A stretch of DNA of 64,000 nt from Struthidea cinerea (Eukaryota > Chordata > Aves > Passeriformes > Corcoracidae), in the NCBI GenBank assembly GCA_013397865.1, contig VZTI01005564.1:433810-497809 (forward strand), in the 5' to 3' direction. The notes beneath the pieces were generated by a model. The model was not told the origin of the DNA. It saw only the letters and a program-made list of their open reading frames with translations, and ran no database searches. Position 1 is the stretch's first letter; the number at the start of each line of letters is the position of its first letter. The translations under genes and the position numbers were made by a program. This document shows positions 1 to 10,111 of the stretch, one piece after another.

Positions 1-130
1 GGCGGGCGGCTTCCCCCGGCCCGGGTTCTCCTGCCGCTACCGCCCGCCGTGCCCCCACCCCGCTGGGGCGGCCGGGACCGCCGGTTTTGGCCTCCCTGTC
101 CCGGCTGCTCCAGGAGGGGAACGTACCTGT
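1..130. promoter_or_regulatory. GC-rich, CpG-rich block, probable edge of the DHRSX/ZBED1 promoter CpG island
   Basis: The first 130 bases are very rich in G and C and contain many CpG pairs, while the sequence after about 130 drops to ordinary AT-rich composition. In mammals DHRSX and ZBED1 share a CpG-island promoter, so this block is most likely the downstream shoulder of that island. No frame in it resembles the signal-anchor peptide expected from DHRSX exon 1, so exon 1 probably lies just before the window. Promoter function is inferred from composition and gene order only. Confidence 0.55.
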
Positions 131-2086
131 GCTCCAAAAGCTTAGTATTTGATACCGGCTGTCACTCGCTGATAGCCTTTAAGCTGACAAGTGAGTGACA
201 CTTGTAGGTTTTCTAAGGGAATTCAGGTTAGTCGTTGGTTTGAGAAGTTAGGTTTTTGCACTTTTCTGATTCGGATCAGCAGCATGTTAACTGCTGACTT
301 AGGGGAAACTTTGAGTTTGCCAGAAAAAAACAACAGAAAAACAATCTGCTCACATTACTCTCGAAGACTCTAAAATGTTTCTGAGTTTATAAACTTAGAG
401 CAAACTATGAGTTCGGACAGATGCGTAGGTTATCATCAGAGCTGAGCATACCACTACATTGAAGTCCGTGCCTTTAACTTTCTCTCCTTATCAGCAAGTT
501 GCTTGCTTACCAGCAAGTAAGCTTTTGTGGCCCTGTTGATATTTTTAACCAGAGAAACAGTAAAAAAAGTAATATTGAGAGGGCCTAGTGTTTCAGTAAG
601 GAATTCAGGCAGATGAGGATATTGGTATAGAGAATAGCTGAAGTACTGGGAAGGAGATGGAACAAGTACACCACACAACAGGAGCATATTTGTTTGTCTT
701 ATCACATGTGGCATCCTTGGGGGTAGCGTTTTGTCTGCTTTTTGTTCATTCCTGATTCTTCTGCTGGGATTCCCTTTCTCATTCTCAAAACGCAGCAGTA
801 AAACCCTCAAACAAACGAGACAACCGTGGTGACAAAAAGGGCAGATGTGCATATGGTTTGAAGTCATCTGAGCATTTTTCTAGCATTAGCATTTCTTGGC
901 AGAGGAAATTTGGGTGTTTTGACTAGGGTGTGTAACACTTTCCAAATCTTTTTTCGAACCACAGAGAAACAGCATGACGAAAATGTGACCCAGTGTTTTG
1001 TTGCAGTCTGCTCTTTGCTGCTATTGAAAAAAAGGCGTTGAATTTGGAAATGCCAGAGGAAGGCGGTGAAGATCCAACATGGGAAATGTCACTTGCCTAA
1101 GTGGGACCAAGGCAGATTTGACAGATGTGAAAAGTTTTCTTTGAGCCCTAAGTTGGGATGGTTTTTTTCCAAGGACAAGTGGTTTCCTCCTCAGCTAGTT
1201 GTTTGCACGCAGTTCCCTCTTGGCAGTTACCTGCTGCCTTGCTTTGACTCGCTGTGTCCAGCCATTGCATAAAAGAAGTGATTCACCTTAACAACTGGAA
1301 CCTTTTTTACCCTGATGAACCTTGTTTCCATAATAACTTCAAAATAGTGATGTCAGTGCAACAAAAACCAAAAGTGTTGTTAGAACAAGCTTGGATCAGT
1401 AAACTACAATTTCTGTAAGAAAACCCCGAGTACCTTTTTCAGACGGTAATCTAGAAAGGTGTGTAGGTTTAAAATTTTTTATATCTTTTTGAGGGGGTGT
1501 CCGTAACTCTCACAAGTACAGGCATTTCATTGTCAGGATGTCTTCCTGGGGAAAGCTTGGAGTGGCAAAGTGGGGCTGAGAAGGACAGGACAGGGAGGCA
1601 GAGATAGGCATTCCTCTGATCCTGGTTTCCTTGGCCCCAGTTTCCGTGTCAGAGTTCCCACTCTCTGTACAGCAGCAGTGCAGATCTCACTTGGAAGATT
1701 TAAAAGAGAGAGATGCCTGTTGGCTTGTCCTTTAGCTCTGTGGATGAGTAAAGGGTTCTGGTCTCCGTGCAGCTCTTCTGCCTCTGAATTTTCCAAAAAC
1801 AGCTTGCTTTCGTTTCCTTGTTGTGAAGAAGTGCTCAGGATTTTAATCCAAGTAAACAAAACTAGTTTCACTTTTATTTTTCCTTACCCTTACTTAAGAG
1901 TTCCGTGCTCTTGGCACATGTGCTTTTAAAAGTGACACATGTATTCTTTCACATCCTACTGGACTTCATCTGATTTTTATAGATGGGATTCAAGACAGTT
2001 TTTTGGGGAAGGAGTTTGAGCTCTGAAATCTAACTTCAGTGCAAAAACTTGGTAATTGTTTCGAGTTGCGAACTGAAAAGATAGTA

Positions 2087-2109
2087 ACATTCTCTATTCG
2101 AGAGAATGT
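2087..2109. repeat. Perfect hairpin, 9-bp arms and 5-nt loop
   Basis: The left arm ACATTCTCT (2087-2095) is exactly complementary to AGAGAATGT (2101-2109) around the loop ATTCG. It is a short intronic inverted repeat with no assigned function. Confidence 0.7.
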
Positions 2110-3634
2110 CCCCCACCTCAACACAGAGTAGGGAAGTTGACCTGAAATTCTGATCGTGAAGCTCAGGGAAGGAAAATACAGAGCTGGGACTATAAACAGG
2201 GTGTGCAGTCAGCAACTGCTTCGCTAACTAAAATCAGCATAGAGGAAAGTGCAGAAATAAAGGGGAACTTAAGTTAAAAACATTTCTACAAGTACTAATT
2301 GCATAAGCGGTATGACTGCTAATATGTAGTTTTAGTGTTCAGTGGTTTAAACTATTAATAGTTTCCTTAGAAATTACTGCTTGGACTTCTTTACAGGGCT
2401 TAATCTTAATTAATTGGAGGGAAGAAAAAAAGCCCTGCATGACTAAAGTTCTTGATTAAAACAGTTTTTTAAAAACACAAATCTAATCAGTGGATTGATA
2501 AAAGATACACTAATATTAATTGTGACACCAGGATATTACCAGTGGAACTATGATCACCAAAAGTCATCCTACTGATAAGAAAAATGGTTCATATAATTAA
2601 AAGCTTTTCAAGGAATTTATTTATTTCTTATTTCAAGGAATTTACAGCTTCCTCCTGCACTTTTTCTTCTACTGTACAGATCTCGTTGAAATTTGGTAGG
2701 GGAAACCTAAATGCTGAGTGTTATGTAGTAGTTCTGAAGCCTTTGTAGTTAAATTTGGAACATGTAATGTGTAGAAAACTGTCTCTGAAGAAGGTGGTAA
2801 TGTGGATTAAGTTCAGGAGACCTTGAAGGTGACTCCTGTTCTTCTTAAAAGTGATGGAAATTTCATGCATATATTTTATTTCCCCAGTTGTTAGTTACTC
2901 AGTATCCTCATTTGTACCAAGTTTCTTTACAGTTAATTGTCAAATGTTGATTTAGGATCATGCATCTCTTAATTTTGATTCATATTTTGAGGGCTCTTAC
3001 TTTATATGGAGTACAAGCGTAGTGAGAGACTGAGCACTTTCTGCTCAAAGCTGTGTGAGCTCCAGCTTCTAAATCATCCAGAGGTGGGTAGAGAAGTGAC
3101 CAGGTAGGAAGGATTGATGGCAGGCAAAAATGCAGTTTCATCTAGCAGTTAAACCCTCTCCCCACGCATGCCCCTAAAAGAGTTATTAAGTTAGTTTCAG
3201 AATGAGGAATCACTTGCTTTATGGTTGCCCTTGCGCTGACTGCGACACAGGTTGTGGGACAAGGATACCCACAGGGTGCCATTGCTGTGCATGCACAGGG
3301 AGGCAGAGCTAAGGTTGCAGGGTGTCTGCACACCCCACATTTCCTCACATCCCCGTGCTTGGTTTCACAATCCAAGTGACTCTCGTGCGGGTTTTGAACC
3401 AATTTTCTTCGCCACTGGGGAAACCGAGCCCTGGCTGCGAGGGTAGTATGGCTGCCCTCCACAACACAAGTCATTACTAGCATTATTATTTTGGCCCAAG
3501 GCCTGCCCTGGAGAGGGAAGTCCTGGGTTTGTGTTAGGAGAATGAGAGGGACGGTCTGAGAGGTGTGAGGAGACAGCACAGCCTGCCCCAAGAACAGCAG
3601 GGATGAGGTGCTAGGACCAGAAAGTCTGGACTCT

Positions 3635-3656
3635 TCCTCCTCCTCCTCCTCCTCCT
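3635..3656 (+). repeat. (TCC)n microsatellite
   Basis: About seven TCC units, followed directly by TGTGGCAG|GTGAGT, a full consensus 5' splice-site sequence. Confidence 0.85.
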
Positions 3657-6314
3657 GTGGCAGGTGAGTTCACTGCAAAGCCAGCAGAGGATCCTCTCTG
3701 CCGGCTCTTAGAAGCCTTGGCCCCGGTACTGGCTGATGTTGTTGGCCAGCTGCATGGAGGAAGCAAGGGAAAGAAACAGCAGGTTCTCCAAAGGTGCCTC
3801 CTGTGGGTGGTAACTCAGGGTTGCTGTTGTTTTTGCCAGGAGTAGACTATGAACACTGTTTCACTGAAAGTGGAAAAGTTTACTTCTTCTTGGAGAAAAA
3901 AGAGAGGTGTGGGGTTTTTTGTTTTTGTTCATAATGCCAGTTATGCTGTATAACACTCAATGAGAGGCAGGGATGATTAGCAGTTTATATTTGAGCTATT
4001 ACGACAGCTGAAGTGTATTTTACATCATTCTACTGAAGGCTGTATTATACTGGCATATCCTTAGCTGTGACAATGCTGCTCTGGGCCGCTATTGCCAAGT
4101 GCCTGATACATCGCAAAACGATGGCAAAGCTGTGACATACATAAGAATGAAGAGTGCAGTGAGTCTGTAACGCTCCCGTACTCTGAAATAACTTCTACTG
4201 TATCAATTGGTGATGAACTTTTTATGATCCAAGGTGTGTCATACTAATTTTAAATATTAAAGATGCATCAACTCTTTTATTACAGTGCCTTCCTCCTTAC
4301 TTTCAGGAATTGCCAGGTAACTGCAGAGGAGACTCTTAAGATTTAATGAAATGCCATGAGCCTTTGTGCTTCCTCAAGATACCATGTCATGGATTGAAAT
4401 GGAGGAATCTAAAAGCTATGATAATACGTATCGATAGGACATGTCAGTGCACTGTCTGATGCCATGGCAGGGTTACCTCATTACACATTACACCACTTGG
4501 TCTTTCAAAATCATCAGTTTTTGTGGGATTGCATACCTTGGTGCTGTTGATATGTGCATGTTTGGAATTAGCCAGCATTACCGTGTTGAATCAATAGTTT
4601 ATCCTGGCAGCTTAAAGGCACTGAATGAATCACAGTAGAAGGCATGCTAGTAGGCAGAACATTGCCCCTCCCTCAGGAAAAAACCCAAAGTGTCTACACC
4701 CAGAAGTAAATCTTCAGAACAAATCCAATAAAATGCTTTCCCTGCATCTCTCATTCACTTTTAAACCAACACCTGTGTTTAGATAAATATGTTTGGTATT
4801 GGTTAACCTGTGTTTGGTTTTCCATTCAAGACATTCAAAAATGTTGCAAAATACCAGCTATAGTTCGGAGAGAAAATTGTCTTTTCTTGGGAATGTTCAC
4901 CAACAACAGAAAGCACCCCAGAGAAGCTTGCACATGTACTTTTTTTTTTTTTTTGATACTCCCTTGCAGCAATACGAAAAAGTCATATTGTTTCTTCCTG
5001 CCCAAACCAGCCAGTCTTACCACCTGAGGATTTCTGGGCTTGGGCACAGGTGCAGCTCCCAAGGAGCAGCAAAGTAGCAGTGCCATTGTTTTCAGTCTGA
5101 TGCTCCTCATGTTCCTCTCCTGTTCTCTTTCTCTGCATTTTTGTGGAGGAGGCTGCATCCGTGTTTACCTAATGTCTTCCTTCTCCTTCCCAATGCTGGC
5201 CAAGGCCCTGGAAAAGGGCTTGTTGCTGTCATAGTGGTGTGGAAGAAATAGAGAAGTGTCAGGGTGCAATTGCACTGTGCTGTGGCTTGGCTTTTTGGTG
5301 TAGTGAGATCAGCTCTGGTGGGTGCCAGCTGCCAGCACTGTTCACAGAGGCACTGTAGGCCTCAAGTAGTACTTGCATGTGACTGCACAAGAAGAGTTTT
5401 CCTGTGCAGATATCAAGGTACAGATTGCCAAGTCTTGCCTTATCACCACACTCATCTCTAGTGTCATCCCCTCGCAACTGCTGTAGCCTTTTGAAGAAAA
5501 TGCAGCAAAATTATTTTCCAGCTGATGTGGATAATAACATTTATTAGTGCTTCCCTGTCTGCTTTTCCTGTAATTATAGTGCACTATTATTCCAGGAACC
5601 AGGATTGTGAACTAATACTTCAGGAGATGACTTTGATTTCAGAAAAAGAAGGACAGGAAAGGTGTCAGACATGTATTGTTGATCTGCATGTAGGTTCAAG
5701 CTCCTTTTCCTTTTATTTCAGTCAGAAAAAGTGTTTACATTTGAGAGGAGCAGATTATTGCCATAATTTGCATCACAGATTTTTTTATTATGGTGTGTTT
5801 TTTTTAAAGCGAAAGCTTTAAAAAAACTAACAAAACTTCTTTCAAAATAAACAAACAAGAAAACCTTTGCTCCTTCAGTATCAGGTTTCAATTGAAGTAA
5901 ATATTAACAGCAAAGTTCAGTAATTCTTTGGCAAGAGGATGTTGGTCTAGTTCTAACTTAAGAGACAGGAAAATGCTGTAGCAGATGGCCAGTTTTTGTG
6001 ACAGTCATTTATCAAGTCCGTGGTGGTAGTTATGCTTTCTCTACCCAGAATTATGAAATGCCAGAATAAAAGATTTACGCAGGTCTTCTAGCTCAGTTTC
6101 ACAGCAGAATGGGATATATTAAAACCCCTTTTAATTTTTGACAATCCAACGGGCTTCTTGTAGGTCACACTTCCTGCAAATTTTGTCTTTATGTTTGCAA
6201 ATGTAGTTAGTGAGTAGGTTTCTTGATACATTCACAGAAACGCTGATTTCACATAGTTGAGTGTGGTCAAACTTGTGCTTTCTCATTGTATCTTTATCTT
6301 ACTGCCTTTATCAG

Positions 6315-6365
6315 GTACTCATTAATGAGTGAAGGATCAAAAGGTGGGACGGTGGCCAAGAAGCA
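6315..6365 (+). other. ZBED1: ZBED1 coding exon: splice acceptor and 5' untranslated part
   Basis: A pyrimidine-rich run ending in TTTATCAG gives a good acceptor with AG at 6313-6314, so the exon carrying the ZBED1 reading frame probably starts at 6315. This matches the family arrangement of one or more noncoding 5' exons joined to a single large coding exon. The 51-base leader contains an upstream ATG at 6325 in another frame. The exon boundary is inferred from sequence and has no transcript support here. Confidence 0.6.
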
Positions 6366-6384
6366 ATGGAGAATAAAAGTTTAG
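6325..6384 (+). CDS. Upstream ORF overlapping the ZBED1 start, 19 codons
   Basis: An ATG at 6325 opens a 19-codon frame that stops at TAG 6382-6384, inside the ZBED1 coding sequence. It overlaps the first six ZBED1 codons in a different frame (41-base offset between the two ATGs). Its start context is weak, with T at -3 and A at +4. The ZBED1 ATG has a strong context, with G at -3 and G at +4. If the exon begins at 6315, this is the first ATG of the exon, and leaky scanning would be needed to reach ZBED1. Translation of this ORF is not shown by the sequence. Confidence 0.35.
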   Translation: MSEGSKGGTVAKKQWRIKV

Positions 6385-8453
6385 AAGGTTCCCCATCAGA
6401 CCTAAAGTTAGTGGCTCACCCAAGAGCAAAGAGTAAAGTGTGGAAGTACTTTGGGTTTGATACCAATGCGGAAGGATGCATATTACAGTGGAAGAAAATC
6501 TACTGCCGTATTTGCATGGCACAGATTGCCTATTCAGGAAACACGTCCAACCTTTCCTACCACCTTGAGAAAAATCATCCCGATGAATTCTGTGAGTTTG
6601 TGAAAAGTAACACTGAGCAAATGAGGGAAGCCTTTGCCACAGCATTTTCAAAAATCAAGCCGGAGTCATCGCAGCAGGTTGTTCAAGATAGCCTCATCAT
6701 GAAGACCTACCAGAACTACGAAAACAAAAAACATCAGGAACTGACATCTGCAGTCATCAGCTTAATTTGTGAGGGCATGTATCCAGCCTCCATCGTTGAT
6801 GAACCTACCTTCAAGGCCCTCTTGAGAACAGCGGACCCCAGGTATGAACTTCCGAGCCGGAAGTACTTCTGTACAAAAGCGATTCCTGAAAAGTACAGTG
6901 CTATTAGAGAAATTGTGCTGAAAGAGCTCACTGAGGTTCTGTGGTGTGGCATATCCACGGACATGTGGAGGAGCGAAAACCAGAACAGGTCGTATGTAAC
7001 CGTGGCAGTTCACTTTCTCAGCAGCAGTCCTGCCAACTGCCTGGCTGTGAACTCGCGGTGTTTGAAAACATTCGAAGTACCAGAGGATAACACTGCAGAG
7101 ACCATTACACGAGTTCTTTATGAAACATTCATTGAGTGGGGGATCAATACAAAAGTCTTTGGTGCTACAACAGATTACAGTAAAGACATTGTGAAAGCTT
7201 GCTCTCTCCTAGATATTCCCGTACAGATGCCTTGTTTGGGGCACACTTTTAACGCAGGAATACAACAAGCTTTTCAGCTCCCCAAACTCTGCAACCTTCT
7301 TGCCAGGTGCCGGAAGCTAGTGGAGTATTTTCAGCAGTCTACGGTCGCAATGTACATGCTGAGCGAAAAGCAGAAGCAGCAGAATATTCTCCACTGCATG
7401 CTGGTAAGCGACCGTGTTTCCTGGTGGGGAAGCACGCTCGCTATGCTGCAGCGCCTCAAGGAGCAGCAGTTTGTCATTGCGGCTGTTCTCGTGGAGGACA
7501 GCAACAACCACCACCTCATGCTGGAATCCAGTGAGTGGAATACAATCGAAGGGCTGGTGGAGCTGCTCCAGCCTTTCAAGCAGGTTGCAGAGATGATGTC
7601 TGCTTCAAAGTACCCGACGATAAGTATGGTGAAGCCACTTCTCCACATGCTTCTGAATACTACTCTGAACATCAAAGAGAACGATTTGAAAGAAATCAGC
7701 ATGGCAAAGGAGGTGATTGCTAAAGAGTTGTCAACCACCTACCAGCACACACCTGAGATAGACATGTTTCTCAATGTTGCAACTTTCTTGGATCCCCGCT
7801 ACAAGAAACTGCCTTTTCTTTCAGCCTTTGAAAGGCAGCAGGTGGAAAACAGAGTGGTGGAAGAAGCAAAAAGCCTGCTGGAGAAAGTAAAAGAAAATAG
7901 CTTTAGAACTGAGGAGAAATTCTTCACTGTTTCAGAAGAGCCCCCTATGAAAAAAATCATCATCTCCTCTACTCCTCCTCCTACCAGTGTCATCAACAAC
8001 ATGCTCGCAGAGATCTTTTGCCAGACGGGAGGCGTGGAAGACCAGGAGGAATGGCATGCTCAAATCGTTGAGGAGTTGAGCAACTTCAAGTCACAAAAGG
8101 TCCTCGGTTTGAATGAGGACCCATTGAAGTGGTGGTCTGACAGACTAGCGCTGTTTCCAGTTTTACCAAAGGTTCTTCAAAAATACTGGTGTATTCTGGC
8201 CACAAGGGTCTTCCCTGAACGCCTTTTCGGTTCTTCTGCTAATGTTGTGAGTGCAAAGAGAAACCGGTTGGCCCCGGCTCACGTGGATGAGCAGATCTTT
8301 TTGTACGAAAACAGTCGCAATGGGTCTGAGGCGGAACCAGAGGACGAAGACGAAGGAGAGTGGGGTTTGGAACAGGAACAGATTTTTAATTTAAATGACT
8401 CGGTAAACATAAACAATAATTTCTTTAATATTCGAGACAGTGGGTTTGTTTAA
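6366..8453 (+). CDS. ZBED1: ZBED1, BED-type zinc finger protein derived from a hAT transposase (DREF homologue)
   Basis: This single exon encodes 695 residues, close to the 694 of human ZBED1, and reads as a clear orthologue along its length. An N-terminal BED finger covers about residues 20-77, with C47, C50, H66 and H71 as zinc ligands and W26 in the conserved aromatic position. A degenerate RNase H-like hAT core follows, with STDMW at 197-201, the TTDYSKD block at 268-274 and LDPRYK at 475-480. The C-terminal hAT dimerisation region covers about 560-648, with DPLKWW at 585-590 and PERLFGSSANVV from 617. An acidic stretch lies near 655-665. Human ZBED1 is a nuclear DNA-binding factor acting at promoters of growth genes such as ribosomal-protein genes; that role is carried over from the family. 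The start is chosen for its strong Kozak context and family length. No frameshift or early stop is seen. It lies in DHRSX intron 1 on the same strand. Confidence 0.96.
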   Translation: MENKSLEGSPSDLKLVAHPRAKSKVWKYFGFDTNAEGCILQWKKIYCRICMAQIAYSGNTSNLSYHLEKNHPDEFCEFVKSNTEQMREAFATAFSKIKPESSQQVVQDSLIMKTYQNYENKKHQELTSAVISLICEGMYPASIVDEPTFKALLRTADPRYELPSRKYFCTKAIPEKYSAIREIVLKELTEVLWCGISTDMWRSENQNRSYVTVAVHFLSSSPANCLAVNSRCLKTFEVPEDNTAETITRVLYETFIEWGINTKVFGATTDYSKDIVKACSLLDIPVQMPCLGHTFNAGIQQAFQLPKLCNLLARCRKLVEYFQQSTVAMYMLSEKQKQQNILHCMLVSDRVSWWGSTLAMLQRLKEQQFVIAAVLVEDSNNHHLMLESSEWNTIEGLVELLQPFKQVAEMMSASKYPTISMVKPLLHMLLNTTLNIKENDLKEISMAKEVIAKELSTTYQHTPEIDMFLNVATFLDPRYKKLPFLSAFERQQVENRVVEEAKSLLEKVKENSFRTEEKFFTVSEEPPMKKIIISSTPPPTSVINNMLAEIFCQTGGVEDQEEWHAQIVEELSNFKSQKVLGLNEDPLKWWSDRLALFPVLPKVLQKYWCILATRVFPERLFGSSANVVSAKRNRLAPAHVDEQIFLYENSRNGSEAEPEDEDEGEWGLEQEQIFNLNDSVNINNNFFNIRDSGFV

Positions 8454-8653
8454 CAGGACTGCTGCGGTACATTTAATAACAAAGAGAAAAGGTATTTGTC
8501 TTAAGTTACCAAAAATTCTTCTGTTTTATTCTATGAATGCTGTAAATATTGAACAGTTGTAACAAACTTGATTTAGCTTCCATTGTCTGTGTTTTTCCCA
8601 CTGTCTTAAAACATGAATGACTTGTGATTAAACAGCACTGAAATGAATGAGGA

Positions 8654-8659
8654 AATAAA
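8654..8659 (+). terminator. Candidate ZBED1 poly(A) signal AATAAA
   Basis: A canonical AATAAA lies 201 bases after the ZBED1 stop, followed by a G/T-rich stretch (about 8671-8690) that could be the downstream element. Other AATAAA hexamers occur further on, so a longer 3' UTR is also possible. Confidence 0.5.
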
Positions 8660-10034
8660 TTCTACAAAGACCGTGGTTTCTGACTGTGGCCCAGATTTCA
8701 GAAAGCACTTATCCATGTGCTTCCTATCCACTTGTTTCAGTGGGAGACAAACACATGGTTATGTGCTTTCTATCATAAAATTATTTTCCTGAGTTAGGAC
8801 CTTGAGGAAATTTTTAAAATTTATGCCTCCATTTGTAAATCCTGTGTGACTCGGGATGCTAGCTTTAAATTTTGGATTTTAAAAGGTTTTTAAAATCCAT
8901 AAATCTGAGCAGTGAATATTTTTAGAATATATTGTTGCTATGGAATGAAAAAAGATCTTGAGCCTGATTTTCACTACCTCATGTCTTAGGTCTGCTCTGT
9001 GCTAGAAAAGTTCAGCTGGTATAATTCTGTTGGTTAGGGGACTGATGTGTTATTATTTTAACTGATACTGTGCTGGATAGGCTGTGGTTTGGATGCATTT
9101 ATACTGGGATAATTTATTTTCCTTTCCAGTGCGGTGTAAATGGTATAAACACTTTTAAACTGGTATTGCTGTGTCCACATTAGTCCAGTTTTACCATTTA
9201 ACTGCAGCTAAATGGCAAAATTGGTTTTTTGTTTTGCTTTGTGTCTAAGCAAGCCCTGATTGTAGTCTCTGGTGCTTTTGCAAAATGGTAACCAAATGTG
9301 GGGTCGAGGCAGTGTTGTGTTACCTTCGCCTTGTGCCAATGCCATGGCTGATGCCACGTGGTGTGTAGCAGGCAAGGCATCAGTCCTTTGGTAAGGGAGG
9401 GAGGGAGAGAGGGATGGAGAGGGCAGAGAGATGTCTTCAGGCCACGGGTCTAACGGTTTGTCTGTGTTATAAAATCCTTAACCTCTTCATTTGATGGGGA
9501 CTTTGCCCAGGGTAGCTAGAAAATTTTGTTGGCAAGAAAAGCAAAATAAAAAGCTTTAATATTATGTAAATATATTTAAAAGAAGGGGACCCCTCCATTT
9601 CCTCACATGTATTTAGTGAGTCTTTAAAATTGTTTTTTATTACATTAGCACTTAAAAACTTTTTTCTCCTGTCTCTTTTTGATTCAGTTTGTAGAGTGGA
9701 CTTTAGTCCCATCCAGCCTAATGTTTGAGTACTATTTCCGATTAGTTGTGTGTTGTAACTGCTCCCTTTGTGTCTCTAAGCCTAAGTGTTTTAATTCCTT
9801 TGGAGAACTTGACAAACAAGAAAAAAGAAAGGAAACCAACCTGAGACCCCCCCATCTCTTATGAAATACTGCGGGTCATAAACATTATTAGAGTTCATGC
9901 TAGACACAAAGTAGGATGCACCAGCTTTTTTTTCTGAGGTGTAGTGGAGGACTCTTGGCATTTTCCAGTTACAATCAAGGTTTGCTTGGGGTTTTATTTC
10001 TGTTACTGGTGTCTCACCACCCCCACCCCCTCCC

Positions 10035-10111
10035 NNNNNNNNNNNNNNNNNNNNNNNNNNNNNNNNNNNNNNNNNNNNNNNNNNNNNNNNNNNNNNNNNN
10101 NNNNNNNNNNN
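10035..10111. other. Assembly gap, 77 N
   Basis: A run of N follows a C-rich stretch (CCACCCCCACCCCCTCCC-like, about 10018-10034), which probably caused the sequencing failure. Open frames running through it are not real. Confidence 0.99.

Larger units (their letters stand above)
131..6314 (+). other. DHRSX intron 1, segment upstream of the ZBED1 coding exon
   Basis: This stretch shows no recognisable coding exon; its open frames are short, overlap on both strands and carry no family motif. It holds a short (TCC)n run at 3635-3656, a 15-base T run at 4940-4954 and a 9-bp-arm hairpin at 2087-2109. Two good donor-like sites occur, CAA|GTGAGT at 190/191 and CAG|GTGAGT at 3663/3664. Either could end a noncoding 5' exon, but nothing here proves use. 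Confidence 0.6.

Noticed and set aside
115..140. Consensus donor CAG|GTACGT on the - strand at the edge of the CpG block, suggesting a divergent transcript
   Set aside because: A single splice-like site at the window edge, with no exon or reading frame to support it. Chance is likely.
1..199. Open frame through the CpG-rich block as possible DHRSX exon 1
   Set aside because: The translation has no signal anchor and no EPVF junction, and its end does not supply the expected phase-1 G with a donor. It does not match DHRSX exon 1.
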